Assembly: GCA_000431975.1 (NCBI GenBank)
Contig: HF988500.1
Coordinates: forward strand, 13,512-25,488
DNA: 11,977 bases
Reading direction: 5' to 3'
From: Prevotella sp. CAG:924
GTDB taxonomy: Bacteria; Bacteroidota; Bacteroidia; Bacteroidales; Bacteroidaceae
The notes under the pieces are model-generated. The model was not told where the DNA came from. It ran no database searches and worked only from the letters and a program-made list of their open reading frames with translations. A program made the translations under genes and the position numbers. Numbering within the stretch: position 1 is the stretch's first letter; each line of letters begins with the position of its first letter. Positions 1 to 7,357 of this stretch are shown here, one piece after another.

Positions 1-490
1 TGATCTGCTCTCCCGACAGGCCGAGGGCGGCGAGTTTCGTCACGCCTACGGCGGCTGCGGCAAGGGTCGTCGCCGTCTTCATGTCGCGGAAAGTCATGGA
101 TCCGGCGGCCAGCGGTACATTGTTATAATAGAAGGAGATGTTGGGTCCGCGGTTGGCCAGTAGCTGGTCGGTGGTTCCGCTGGGGATATAGAGGAAGCCG
201 TAGATCTTATTCTGCTGGCAGGCCTGCCGTGCCTCGTTTACGCTGTTGTAATGCGCCACGACGTGGGATGTCTGCATCATGTCGAGCTCTCTTTCGAGAT
301 TACGGCTCAGGGCAGTATGGTCCAGATCGACAATGCCCACAGGCAGATTGGTCGGCACGCCCTCGTGCATCAGTGAGGTGAAGAAGATCACCACGAGCAC
401 GGGGAAGGGCAGAATGCAGAATCTGTAGATCGTGCTGTGCCACATGATGCGGCACTCACGCAGGGCAATATGGTAGATGCGCTCTAACAC
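1..490 (-). CDS. ABC-2-type transporter permease, N-terminal part (runs off the left edge)
   Basis: The open frame runs from a GTG at 490 to the window edge, giving 163 visible residues. An in-frame TGA lies just upstream, so GTG 490 is the earliest possible start; the next option, an ATG at residue 16, would remove the usual cytoplasmic N-terminus. Visible are a short basic N-terminus, one membrane helix (about residues 21-41), then an extracytoplasmic segment opening with VGIVDLDHTALSRNL. That layout is typical of the YhhJ/YbhR-like ABC-2 permease family, in which a large periplasmic domain sits between the first and second helices. The remaining helices lie beyond the window. It begins 59 nt after the HlyD-like gene on the same strand, so it is probably the inner-membrane part of the same export system. 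The substrate cannot be read from the sequence, and no ATPase is visible here. Confidence 0.85.
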   Translation of the reverse strand, partial: MLERIYHIALRECRIMWHSTIYRFCILPFPVLVVIFFTSLMHEGVPTNLPVGIVDLDHTALSRNLERELDMMQTSHVVAHYNSVNEARQACQQNKIYGFLYIPSGTTDQLLANRGPNISFYYNNVPLAAGSMTFRDMKTATTLAAAAVGVTKLAALGLSGEQI

Positions 491-549
491 TATATGAAAT
501 CAATAATTATACTTCGTGACGGCCTGTTCCTTATCAGGACCGGCTGTCA

Positions 550-1554
550 TTATCTCTTTGCCGGCTCTCCGTCGCCGATGATCAGCGTCATGCCGGGGCG
601 CAGTCCTTCGATCTTTGTGACCGGCCGTCCCTTCACCTCCAATGTTTTCACATCGTACTGGCCGGAGCTCTTTGTGGCCTTCCATACGGCGTAGGATCCT
701 TGATCTTTGATATAGTATATTTTCAGTTTCAGCTTCTTGTCGAACGCCGGAGAGTATGCGGTGATCTCATCACCTACTTTCATTCCGTGAAGTTGGTCCT
801 CGCGGATATTGAACACGCCCCAAATGTTTTTCAGGATGTCGATGCTCATGATGGGTGATCCTATGCCGACAAGCTCGCCTTCGAGCGGATAGATGTCGCT
901 CACCTCACCTTCTACAGGTGAGATCTGTACGGTCTCTTTCAGAAGGCTCTTTACTACGTTGACACTCTGCCGGGCAGCCTGTGCCTGTTTGGCGGCAGCC
1001 AGCTTCTCTTCGGAGCGTGCGCCCTCCTGTGCCAGTCTCCATTGCGACTTTGCAGCCTCGGCCTGTGCGGAGGCCACATCGAAGGCAGCCTTGGCTTCAT
1101 CGCGTTTCTGCTCGCTCATCACGCCTTCGTCGAAGAGGGTCTGCATGCGGTTATAGGTCTTTTGCGCGATGGTGCGGGCTGCCAGTGCCTGACGGTAAAC
1201 TTCATAGGCCGAGCGGATGGTTTCCTTGCGCGCGCCCTTTTGTGCCAGTTCGCTCATGGCGGAGGCGGCGTCTCCTGTGGCTTGTGCCACCTTCTCCTGT
1301 GCGTCGACCTCAGGTGCCTCGAGGATGGCAAGCGTGTCGCCCACGTGAACATAATCGCCCTCTTTGACACAGATCCTTACCACGCGCGATGGAATTTTCG
1401 AGCTTACGCGGTAGCTATCGGCCTCTACTTCTCCCTGGATGATTTCCGGACTGTTGCCCATAAAGAAATATCCGAGGAGTCCTACGATGATTACTACGGC
1501 TGCAAACGCTGCTACAGCCAGTAGTATGTTGTTATGCTGTTGTTTCCTTGACAT
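550..1554 (-). CDS. HlyD-family periplasmic adaptor (membrane fusion protein)
   Basis: This 334-residue protein has an N-terminal membrane anchor (about residues 9-32). A first half-lipoyl segment follows (about 50-80, with VKEGDYVHVGDTLAILEAPE), then a long Ala/Gln/Glu/Lys-rich helical hairpin (about 84-205), the returning half-lipoyl segment (ISPVEGEVSDIYPLEGELV, about 211-229), and a beta-barrel region (about 245-325). This is the standard order for HlyD/EmrA/YbhG-type adaptors, which bridge an inner-membrane transporter and an outer-membrane TolC-like channel. The gene starts 24 nt after the TolC-family gene and is followed 59 nt later by an ABC-2 permease, so the three look like one operon. 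No Shine-Dalgarno sequence is evident before the ATG, which is usual in this phylum. The family assignment is secure; the exported substrate (drug, lipid, polysaccharide or other) is unknown. Confidence 0.93.
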   Translation of the reverse strand: MSRKQQHNNILLAVAAFAAVVIIVGLLGYFFMGNSPEIIQGEVEADSYRVSSKIPSRVVRICVKEGDYVHVGDTLAILEAPEVDAQEKVAQATGDAASAMSELAQKGARKETIRSAYEVYRQALAARTIAQKTYNRMQTLFDEGVMSEQKRDEAKAAFDVASAQAEAAKSQWRLAQEGARSEEKLAAAKQAQAARQSVNVVKSLLKETVQISPVEGEVSDIYPLEGELVGIGSPIMSIDILKNIWGVFNIREDQLHGMKVGDEITAYSPAFDKKLKLKIYYIKDQGSYAVWKATKSSGQYDVKTLEVKGRPVTKIEGLRPGMTLIIGDGEPAKR

Positions 1555-1578
1555 AGCTGAAGGTTGTTGAAGTCTTCT

Positions 1579-3081
1579 TTATCTTAATGTTCCTAATGCT
1601 TTTTGCAATGCCACCTGTGCGATTCTCAGATCCACCTGTGCGTCAATCACGTCGGCCCTGGCCTGTTGCCAGGCGGTCTGTGCGGCCATCACATCGGTGA
1701 CTTGCATGACGCCTTCGCGGAAGCCGATGTTGGCCGAGCGGAGGTTCTCGTTGGCCGAGGTGAGATTGCTGTCAGCCATTTGCATGCGTTTCTCCGCTTC
1801 GTGGCATTTGAAGCGTGCCTGCGATATCTGGAGTCTGATTTTCTCTTCTGTGTCGGCGATGGTCAGTCGGGCGATGGCAGCTTGTGTCTTGGCGCTCTTC
1901 ACCCGGTTGGCGCCTTCAAACCAGTTCCATACAGGTACGGCGACAGTCAAGCCGATATTCCACACACCGGAGAATTTGCGCTCAAATCCGTTAAAGAGGT
2001 TGGGGTTGCTGATGGCATATCCTCCAACGGCGAACACCTTGGGCAGGAAGGCGGCTCGTGTGAGGTTCACTTTCTGATCCAGGAGGGCGGCAGTGTTTTC
2101 CAAGAGACGTATCTCGGGGCGGCCGGCGGCAATGGTGTCATTGTCGGTGAGATCTTCCTCGGGGATATGCGTGGGTGCCAAGGCGTTCTCGTCCTCGTCG
2201 GCAAGCGCGATGTCTTCTTCAAGAGGCAATCCGCAGAGCTGGCAGAGCAGCATCTTCGACAGGCTCAGCCCATTTTCCACTTGCACGATCTGCATGTCAG
2301 CCTGATTCACCTTTACGGCTACTTTCAGTCCGTCAGCCCGTGTGGCTATGCCTTGCCGGATCATTTTCTTCACGTCGGTGTCGAGCTTTTTCACCAGATC
2401 GCGGTAGCTCTCTGCAAGCCGTTGCTTCTGTCGGAGCGATACGGTGGTCCAATAGGCGTTGTCGATGGCATAGAGGGTTGTCTGGTGCTGCAGGTCGACG
2501 GTGTTGTCGGCCATCGTCTGTCGGATGTCGGCGATCTTGTTTTCAGCGATGATGGCGCCACCCATATAGATTGGTTGGCGTATCTCGGCTGCACCGAAAA
2601 AGATATTGCGTGTGTCGGTGCGGAAGGCATCGTTGATCTGCTGTCCGAGTTGGTTGCCGATCTGGGTTATCGGTCCGCTGAGTTTTCCGAGCTGTTGGCT
2701 GATGCTGGCGGCCTGCTCCTGAGTGAGCAGCCCGTTCTGGACCATCGAAGTGACGGTATTGGTAAGCCCACTTACCGTGTTCGTACCGAGATTGGCAAAG
2801 GTAGCCTTCTGGTCTTTGTCCAGCAGCGAGATCTCTTTGGAGGTCCAGGTATAGTTGGCCACCACGTCTACCTTTGGCAGATAGTTCGTGCGGGCCGCCT
2901 TCTTGGCATAGGCGGCGTCCTGCTGTCCCAGCTTGCGGGCCTTTAATTCCTTATTGTTCTGAAGCGCCAGATTTCTGCACTCCTCCAGTGTCAGCGTACG
3001 TTGTGCGCTGACCGGAGCGAAGCCCCCACAGAGCAGTATGCCCAGTGCGAGAGTGGGGAGGGATGTGATATGGATGCTCAT
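1579..3081 (-). CDS. TolC-family outer-membrane efflux channel
   Basis: This 500-residue protein has a signal peptide (hydrophobic stretch about 8-20, likely cleavage after VSA at 26). The mature part begins with RTLTLEECRNLALQNNKEL, the classic start of an outer-membrane efflux protein domain. The internal duplication of the family is visible: RTNYLPKVDVVANY (65-78) matches RAAFLPKVFAVGGY (342-355), and each is followed by a strand segment (IRQPIYMGG at 168-175; VAVPVWNWFEG at 380-390). Both repeats carry long helices. A Gln/Asn/Thr-rich stretch between about 95 and 157 enlarges the first repeat, probably as an extended first-strand/loop region. Members trimerise into a beta-barrel plus a periplasmic alpha-tunnel. 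It is upstream of and near-contiguous with the HlyD-type adaptor, which it presumably docks. I saw no TAnnTTTG box in the 79-nt gap upstream, so transcription may read through from the coiled-coil gene. Confidence 0.94.
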   Translation of the reverse strand: MSIHITSLPTLALGILLCGGFAPVSAQRTLTLEECRNLALQNNKELKARKLGQQDAAYAKKAARTNYLPKVDVVANYTWTSKEISLLDKDQKATFANLGTNTVSGLTNTVTSMVQNGLLTQEQAASISQQLGKLSGPITQIGNQLGQQINDAFRTDTRNIFFGAAEIRQPIYMGGAIIAENKIADIRQTMADNTVDLQHQTTLYAIDNAYWTTVSLRQKQRLAESYRDLVKKLDTDVKKMIRQGIATRADGLKVAVKVNQADMQIVQVENGLSLSKMLLCQLCGLPLEEDIALADEDENALAPTHIPEEDLTDNDTIAAGRPEIRLLENTAALLDQKVNLTRAAFLPKVFAVGGYAISNPNLFNGFERKFSGVWNIGLTVAVPVWNWFEGANRVKSAKTQAAIARLTIADTEEKIRLQISQARFKCHEAEKRMQMADSNLTSANENLRSANIGFREGVMQVTDVMAAQTAWQQARADVIDAQVDLRIAQVALQKALGTLR

Positions 3082-3115
3082 AGACTCTTGTTTATGATCT
3101 ACGTTGAGTTGGTCT

Positions 3116-3150
3116 CGGACGTCTCTTCTCTGACGGGGGAGAGGCGTCCG
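3116..3150. other. Intergenic inverted repeat between the coiled-coil gene and tolC
   Basis: Arms 3116-3131 and 3135-3150 pair over 16 positions around a 3-nt loop if read as plus-strand RNA, using four G-U pairs. On the minus strand, the direction of the flanking genes, the G-U pairs become A-C mismatches. That leaves a 6-bp stem, one mismatch and a further 4 bp. No T-tract follows on the minus strand, so it is not a standard intrinsic terminator. It could attenuate transcription or stabilise an mRNA end between the two genes, or it could be fortuitous. Confidence 0.35.
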
Positions 3151-3160
3151 GCCTGTTTGC

Positions 3161-4033
3161 TTATTTGAACGAGAAGGAGCGGCTGCCTATCATGTTGCCG
3201 TCGGCAAAGACGCTGACGACATAGGTGCCGGCAGTGAGGGCTTGGGTGACAGGCAGATAGAGCGTGACGGGAGTCTCCTGACCTCCGTATTCAATGGTAC
3301 GCTTCATGGAGCAGCTGATGCTCTTGTTCTCATAGTTGAACGAGCCGCCGTTGCCAAGGGTCGATCCCGTAGGCGATGTGATGCGTACATATACGGTCTT
3401 TGTACCTGTCTTGGCCGTCACGTTCTTGGCGATGTTGAAGCTTACTTGGATGTTGCGGGCCTTGCTTACCTTGTTCTTGGCCTTGTTGCGCTTGTCGAGC
3501 AGTGACATCGACAGTCCGTTGGCGTCGAGCTGTGAGGCGATGGCTACCTGTTCGGAGAGCGATGCCTTCTCAGTGTTCAGGCCCTCGATCTGTCGGTTGG
3601 CAGCCTCATACTGGCCACGGATACGGGTGTTCTCAGCCGTCAGGTTCTGGTTCAGTCGGTTGAGCGAGTCGATCTCGAGCACGTAGTTGCGGAGGACGGC
3701 ACGCACGGTGGCGAGCTCTCTCTTCAGGCGGGCGATCTCTTTGGCATCGGTGCTTTTCGTATTGCGCAATTCTTCGAGCAGGCGTTGCGTTTTCTCTTGC
3801 TCGGAGGTGAGCTGGGCGATGATGGAGTCGTTGTTGATCTGCGTCTTCATCTCGCTGTATTGATTGGCGAATTGCTGATATTCATTCTCCATTTCCTTCT
3901 TGTCGATGGCTGCCAGTTGTGCCATGTCTTCGTTTTGCTGCTTCTGCTTGTTGAGGCTGAGGGAGAGCCATACGACACCACCTGCAAGGAGCAGGATGAG
4001 GATGATTACGGGTATGAGAATCTTTTTGTTCAT
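3161..4033 (-). CDS. Membrane-anchored coiled-coil protein with C-terminal beta-rich domain, function unknown
   Basis: I do not recognise a named family for this 290-residue protein. It has a basic start (MNKK) and a strong hydrophobic helix (about 5-27), best read as an uncleaved membrane anchor. A long Glu/Lys/Gln/Arg-rich coiled coil follows (about 28-166, with heptad-like runs such as LLEELRNTKSTDAKEIARLK). Then comes a linker with a basic cluster (KRNKAKNKVSKARN, 181-194) and a C-terminal beta-strand-rich domain (about 195-290). This last part has alternating strands and turns (VYVRITSPTGSTLGNGG; YVVSVFADGNMIGSRSFSFK), like an immunoglobulin-like sandwich. The topology suggests an inner-membrane protein presenting a rod and a beta domain to the periplasm, though the opposite orientation is not excluded. 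It is 79 nt upstream of tolC on the same strand and may share its transcript; a role alongside the export system is inference from position only. Confidence 0.85.
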   Translation of the reverse strand: MNKKILIPVIILILLLAGGVVWLSLSLNKQKQQNEDMAQLAAIDKKEMENEYQQFANQYSEMKTQINNDSIIAQLTSEQEKTQRLLEELRNTKSTDAKEIARLKRELATVRAVLRNYVLEIDSLNRLNQNLTAENTRIRGQYEAANRQIEGLNTEKASLSEQVAIASQLDANGLSMSLLDKRNKAKNKVSKARNIQVSFNIAKNVTAKTGTKTVYVRITSPTGSTLGNGGSFNYENKSISCSMKRTIEYGGQETPVTLYLPVTQALTAGTYVVSVFADGNMIGSRSFSFK

Positions 4034-4076
4034 GTCTGAAAGTGTTTCTGTTCGTCTCTTTTTTAAAATAATACTG

Positions 4077-4084
4077 CAAATTTA
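4077..4084 (-). promoter_or_regulatory. Candidate -7 box for the minus-strand coiled-coil/tolC cluster
   Basis: Read on the minus strand this is TAAATTTG, a full match to the Bacteroidota TAnnTTTG element. It lies 43 nt before the ATG at 4033, which predicts a leader of roughly 38 nt. I did not find a good TTTG at the expected -33 distance, so support rests on the -7 box and the AT-rich setting of this divergent intergenic region. Confidence 0.5.
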
Positions 4085-4163
4085 GCTTTTTATTCTTAAG
4101 ACTAAGGTATAAAATATATTATCATTTCTTTATTCTATTAAAAATAAATAATTTTATGGTCTT

Positions 4164-4197
4164 TTTGAACAACGTCTGCTGAAAAGCTGTACCTTTA
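4164..4197 (+). promoter_or_regulatory. Candidate promoter of the DUF4492-cydAB operon
   Basis: TTTG at 4164-4167 is followed after 22 nt by TACCTTTA at 4190-4197, one mismatch from TAnnTTTG. The predicted start of transcription is near 4202-4204, giving a leader of about 20 nt before the ATG at 4223. The spacing is slightly longer than usual (19-21 nt). A competing box, TAATTTTA at 4149-4156, has no visible -33 partner. I saw no convincing palindromic operator for an oxygen or redox regulator in the 189-nt divergent region. Confidence 0.45.
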
Positions 4198-4222
4198 AGT
4201 CCCCTAAATAAAAGCCTGGACT

Positions 4223-4444
4223 ATGAGAAATGACAATATGCTTTATAGGATCTACGATCTGTATGCTGATGGTTTCCGGCACATGACCGTCGGAAAGACA
4301 TTGTGGGTGGTGATCATTGTCAAGCTGGTCATCATCTTTCTGGTCCTGAAGCTCTTCTTTTTCCCCGATTTTATCAAGTCAAACGCTCAGAAGGGTAAGG
4401 AGGCTGATTTCGTAGAACAGCAGATCACCTCTCGCGGGCAATGA
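4223..4444 (+). CDS. DUF4492 small membrane protein, putative cytochrome bd accessory subunit
   Basis: This 73-residue protein has an amphipathic N-terminal stretch with YDLYADGFRHMTVGKTLW (residues 11-28), one membrane helix (about 27-48) ending in the aromatic cluster FFFPDF, and a polar, charged C-terminal tail (51-73). The DGFR-MT-GK-LW pattern and the KLFFFPDF end match my memory of the DUF4492 family, which is found beside cydA in Bacteroidota and some Campylobacterota. It is the first gene after the promoter and precedes cydA by 160 nt. Single-helix subunits (CydX, CydY/CydH) stabilise the bd oxidase in other bacteria, so a similar job here is a reasonable inference. The sequence does not resemble CydX itself, and the biochemical role is unproven. 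Confidence 0.85.
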   Translation: MRNDNMLYRIYDLYADGFRHMTVGKTLWVVIIVKLVIIFLVLKLFFFPDFIKSNAQKGKEADFVEQQITSRGQ

Positions 4445-4608
4445 CTTTGCCTTGGCGGCAATGCCGCTTGATGATGCGACGGCATGGACAGTGTCGGAAG
4501 GGGAGGGCGCTCAAAGGTAGGGCGGGCAGGATTTATGGCACCGAGAAACCTTATTGCAAAACAATTAGCCAACAGACAATAATCAATTTAAAATATCAAC
4601 TGTTATGA
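4441..4608 (+). other. 55-codon open frame in the DUF4492-cydA gap (coding status doubtful)
   Basis: The ATG at 4441 overlaps the DUF4492 stop (ATGA), and the TGA at 4606-4608 overlaps the cydA start (ATGA), so the frame exactly fills the 160-nt gap. The predicted product is strongly basic (many Arg, with Cys at 8, 18 and 39) and has no recognisable domain or membrane helix. It is rich in AGG and CGG codons, and its last third is the AT-rich leader of cydA, which argues for chance. A small stem (4455-4459 with 4463-4467) lies near its start, without a T-run. The gap may simply be a 5' leader for cydA. Confidence 0.2.
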
Positions 4609-6188
4609 GTCAAATGTTATTAGACATTTCTACAGGAACTGTAGACTGGTCACGTGCGCAGTTTGCCTTGACGGCGATCTACCACTGGCTTTTTGTTCCT
4701 CTGACACTTGGCCTCGCCGTGATCATGGGCATTGCCGAGACTTGTTATTACCGCACGCGCAAGGTGTTCTGGAAGGACGTGGCGCGTTTCTGGCAGCGTC
4801 TGTTCGGTGTCAATTTTGCCATGGGTGTGGCAACGGGTATCATTCTCGAGTTTGAGTTCGGAACCAACTGGTCGAATTATTCCTGGTTCGTAGGCGATAT
4901 TTTCGGTGCTCCGTTGGCCGTCGAGGGTATTGTGGCCTTTTTCATGGAGTCGACCTTCGTTGCCGTGATGTTCTTTGGTTGGAAGAAGGTGAGTCCGGGC
5001 TTCCACCTCGCGTCTACGTGGCTGACGGGTCTGGGTGCTACGATCTCTGCCTGGTGGATCCTTGTGGCCAATGCCTGGATGCAGTATCCTATAGGATGTA
5101 CGTTCAATCCCGATACGATGCGCAATGAGATGACCTCGTTCGCCGACGTGGCCCTCTCGCCTTTTGCCGTCGACAAGTTTTTCCACACGGTCACCTCGTC
5201 TTGGATCATCGGAGCCGTGTTCTGTGTAGGTGTGAGCTGCTGGTATCTGCTTCGTAAGCGCGAGCAGAAACTCGCCAGACAGAGCATCAAGATCGCGTCC
5301 GTTGTCGGTATCTGTGCGTCGCTGCTTGCTTTGTATACGGGTGACAACTCTGCCTATATGGTCAGCAAGGTACAGCCGATGAAGCTCGCCGCCATGGAGG
5401 CTCTTTACAATGGCGGCCCCGATCAGGCACTGACGGGAATCGCTCTTGTCGATCCTTTCCGTCAGCCCGACTATGTGAACCAGCAGGAGCCGCCGTTCCG
5501 TCTGGCCATCCCCTATGGCCTGTCCGTCCTTGCCACGCGTCAGCTTCACGGTTATGTGCCGGGAGTGAACGATCTGCTGAAGGGCTATGCGAAGCCTGAC
5601 GGCACGCGCGAGCTGTCCGTAGAGGAGAAGATCGCAAGGGGAAAGAAGGCTATCACCGCCCTTACGGCTTACCGTAAGGCAAAGAGTGAGAAGGACGAGG
5701 CCAGTGCCGCCAAGTATCTGCCGGTGCTGAAGGCGAACATGCCTTACTTCGGTTATGGCTATGTGAAGGATCCCCACAGTGTGGTGCCGCCTATCAATAT
5801 CACTTTCTGGGCCTTCCGTACGATGGTGGGTCTTGGCACCTTCTTCATCCTCTTCTTCCTTGTCATGGGCTTCGTGGCCTGGCGTAAGGACATTACCCAT
5901 CCGAAGTTGCGGCTGCTGCACATCCTCGCACTTGTCAGCATTCCACTGGCCTACCTGGCCAGTGAGTCGGGATGGGTGCTGGCGGAGATGGGTCGTCAGC
6001 CCTGGACCATTCAGGATATGCTGCCCACATGGGTGGCAGTGTCTGACGTGCAGGCCGGCTCGGTGGCTCTCACGTTCTTCCTTTTCCTTGTCCTTTTCAC
6101 GGTTATGCTCGCCGTAGAGATCAGCATCCTCTGCAAGCAGATCAAGAAAGGTCCTGAATACACAGAAGTAGAAATTTCAAAAGAGTGA
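4605..6188 (+). CDS. cydA: Cytochrome bd quinol oxidase subunit I
   Basis: This 527-residue integral membrane protein oxidises quinol and carries the haems that reduce oxygen to water. Compared with remembered E. coli CydA, the ligands are all present: His27 (AIYHWLF; haem b595, E. coli His19), His194 (DKFFHTVTS; b558, His186) and Met407 (WAFRTMVG; b558, Met393). The acidic residues Glu107 and Glu115 (LAVEG, FFMES; E. coli Glu99 and Glu107) are kept. So are Lys260 and Glu265 of the quinol loop (VQPMKLAAMEAL), and SESGWVLAEMGRQPW (453-467). The quinol loop between about 248 and 395 is roughly as long as in E. coli, suggesting the long-loop class, although its second half diverges. The start ATG has no Shine-Dalgarno sequence but an AT-rich leader. 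cydB follows after 5 nt. In Bacteroidales this oxidase supports growth at nanomolar oxygen and oxygen removal. Confidence 0.98.
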   Translation: MSQMLLDISTGTVDWSRAQFALTAIYHWLFVPLTLGLAVIMGIAETCYYRTRKVFWKDVARFWQRLFGVNFAMGVATGIILEFEFGTNWSNYSWFVGDIFGAPLAVEGIVAFFMESTFVAVMFFGWKKVSPGFHLASTWLTGLGATISAWWILVANAWMQYPIGCTFNPDTMRNEMTSFADVALSPFAVDKFFHTVTSSWIIGAVFCVGVSCWYLLRKREQKLARQSIKIASVVGICASLLALYTGDNSAYMVSKVQPMKLAAMEALYNGGPDQALTGIALVDPFRQPDYVNQQEPPFRLAIPYGLSVLATRQLHGYVPGVNDLLKGYAKPDGTRELSVEEKIARGKKAITALTAYRKAKSEKDEASAAKYLPVLKANMPYFGYGYVKDPHSVVPPINITFWAFRTMVGLGTFFILFFLVMGFVAWRKDITHPKLRLLHILALVSIPLAYLASESGWVLAEMGRQPWTIQDMLPTWVAVSDVQAGSVALTFFLFLVLFTVMLAVEISILCKQIKKGPEYTEVEISKE

Positions 6189-6193
6189 CAATT

Positions 6194-7339
6194 ATGACTT
6201 ACAGTTTTCTGCAACAATATTGGTGGTTCCTGATCTCTTTGTTAGGAGCCTTGCTGGTGTTCCTGCTTTTCGTGCAGGGTACCAATGCCATGATCTTCCG
6301 GCTTGGTAAGGATGCCGCATCACGTCGTGTGGTGCTCAACTCCACAGGCCGTAAGTGGGAGATCACGTTCACGACGCTGGTCACCTTCGGTGGTGCCTTC
6401 TTCGCCTCGTTCCCGCTTTTCTACAGCACGAGCTTTGGTGGCGCCTATTGGCTTTGGATGATCATCTTGTTCTCTTTCGTGCTTCAGGCAGTGAGCTATG
6501 AGTTCCAGAACAAGCTCGGCAACTTCCTTGGCCCGAAGACCTTTCAGGTGTGCCTGGTCATCAATGGCATCGTCGGCCCGGTGCTGCTGGGCGCTGCGGT
6601 AGCCACATTCTTCAATGGCAGCAACTTCGAGATCATGAAGGACACGATGCTTGATGCCGCTCATCCGGCAGTGATCTCCCGTTGGGCTAACGCCTCCAAC
6701 GGCCTCGATGCCTTGCTCGATGTCTGGAATCTAGTACTTGGCGTTGCCGTCTTCTTCCTGGCTTGCGTGCTGGGCTCTCTCTATGAGATCAATAATGTCG
6801 ATGACGAGCAGATCCGCACGAATGCTCGCCGGCAGCTGCTGTTCAACACGGTGTTCTTCCTCGTGTTCTTCCTGGCCTTTTTCATCCGCACGCTTCTCAA
6901 GGACGGCTATGCCGTTGATCCGGCTACAGGCGTCGTCTTTATGGAGCCGATGAAGTATCTGCACAATCTGCTCGACATGTGGTATTTGCTCGTGCTTATC
7001 ATCGTAGGCGTGGTGCTTCTCCTTTGGGGCATCATTTTCACCCTCTGCACGAAGACATGGATGCACGGCATCTGGCCCGCCGGCTTCGGCGTCGTCTTTG
7101 TCGTGTTGGCACTCCTCCTGTGTGTGGGCTGGGGCAATACGGCTTATTATCCGTCCAATGCCGACCTGCAGTCATCGCTGACCATCAGCAACAGCTGCTC
7201 GTCAGAGTTCACGCTGCGTACGATGGCCTACGTGAGCATCCTCGTTCCCTTTGTCCTGGCTTATATCTGGTATGTATGGTATAAGATGGACCGTAAGAAG
7301 ATCACGCGGGAGGAGATCGCTCAGGATGAGGCTTATTAA
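6194..7339 (+). CDS. cydB: Cytochrome bd quinol oxidase subunit II
   Basis: I take ATG 6194 as the start, giving 381 residues beginning MTYSFLQQYWWF. A GTG at 6185 would add three residues and overlap the cydA stop, but the ATG gives the more natural N-terminus. About nine hydrophobic helices can be counted (near 10-30, 58-78, 84-104, 118-140, 174-196, 215-235, 260-283, 291-313 and 341-364), the number expected for CydB. The segment from RKWEITFTTLVTFGGAFFASFP (53-74) through SYEFQNK (101-107) corresponds to the conserved NxVW...FxxFP region of the family. The subunit pairs with CydA in the inner membrane as its structural pseudo-symmetric partner. The gene is separated from cydA by 5 nt and from the isomerase gene by 18 nt, so the three are almost certainly on one transcript. 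Confidence 0.97.
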   Translation: MTYSFLQQYWWFLISLLGALLVFLLFVQGTNAMIFRLGKDAASRRVVLNSTGRKWEITFTTLVTFGGAFFASFPLFYSTSFGGAYWLWMIILFSFVLQAVSYEFQNKLGNFLGPKTFQVCLVINGIVGPVLLGAAVATFFNGSNFEIMKDTMLDAAHPAVISRWANASNGLDALLDVWNLVLGVAVFFLACVLGSLYEINNVDDEQIRTNARRQLLFNTVFFLVFFLAFFIRTLLKDGYAVDPATGVVFMEPMKYLHNLLDMWYLLVLIIVGVVLLLWGIIFTLCTKTWMHGIWPAGFGVVFVVLALLLCVGWGNTAYYPSNADLQSSLTISNSCSSEFTLRTMAYVSILVPFVLAYIWYVWYKMDRKKITREEIAQDEAY

Positions 7340-7344
7340 ATCTT

Positions 7345-7350
7345 AGGAGA
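7345..7350 (+). promoter_or_regulatory. Shine-Dalgarno sequence of the isomerase gene
   Basis: AGGAGA ends 7 nt before the ATG at 7358. It is the only strong Shine-Dalgarno match I found before a gene in this window; the other starts have A/T-rich leaders. It fixes the isomerase start and suggests the gene can initiate independently of cydB. Confidence 0.7.
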
Positions 7351-7357
7351 AAGGCAG

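Noticed and set aside
494..694. Plus-strand 66-codon frame near the hlyD-permease junction
   Set aside because: It overlaps the end of hlyD in antisense and has no recognisable features.
1603..2946. A 447-codon plus-strand open frame antisense to tolC
   Set aside because: It lies wholly within a gene with clear TolC domains, and its translation has no recognisable domain. Long antisense frames are a by-product of codon bias in this genome.
4455..4467. Small GC hairpin after DUF4492 as a terminator
   Set aside because: The stem is 5 bp with a 3-nt loop and no following T-run, and cydA would be cut off from its promoter.
4650..5921. A 423-codon minus-strand open frame antisense to cydA
   Set aside because: Its product is His/Arg-rich with no recognisable domain, while the plus strand encodes CydA with all haem ligands.
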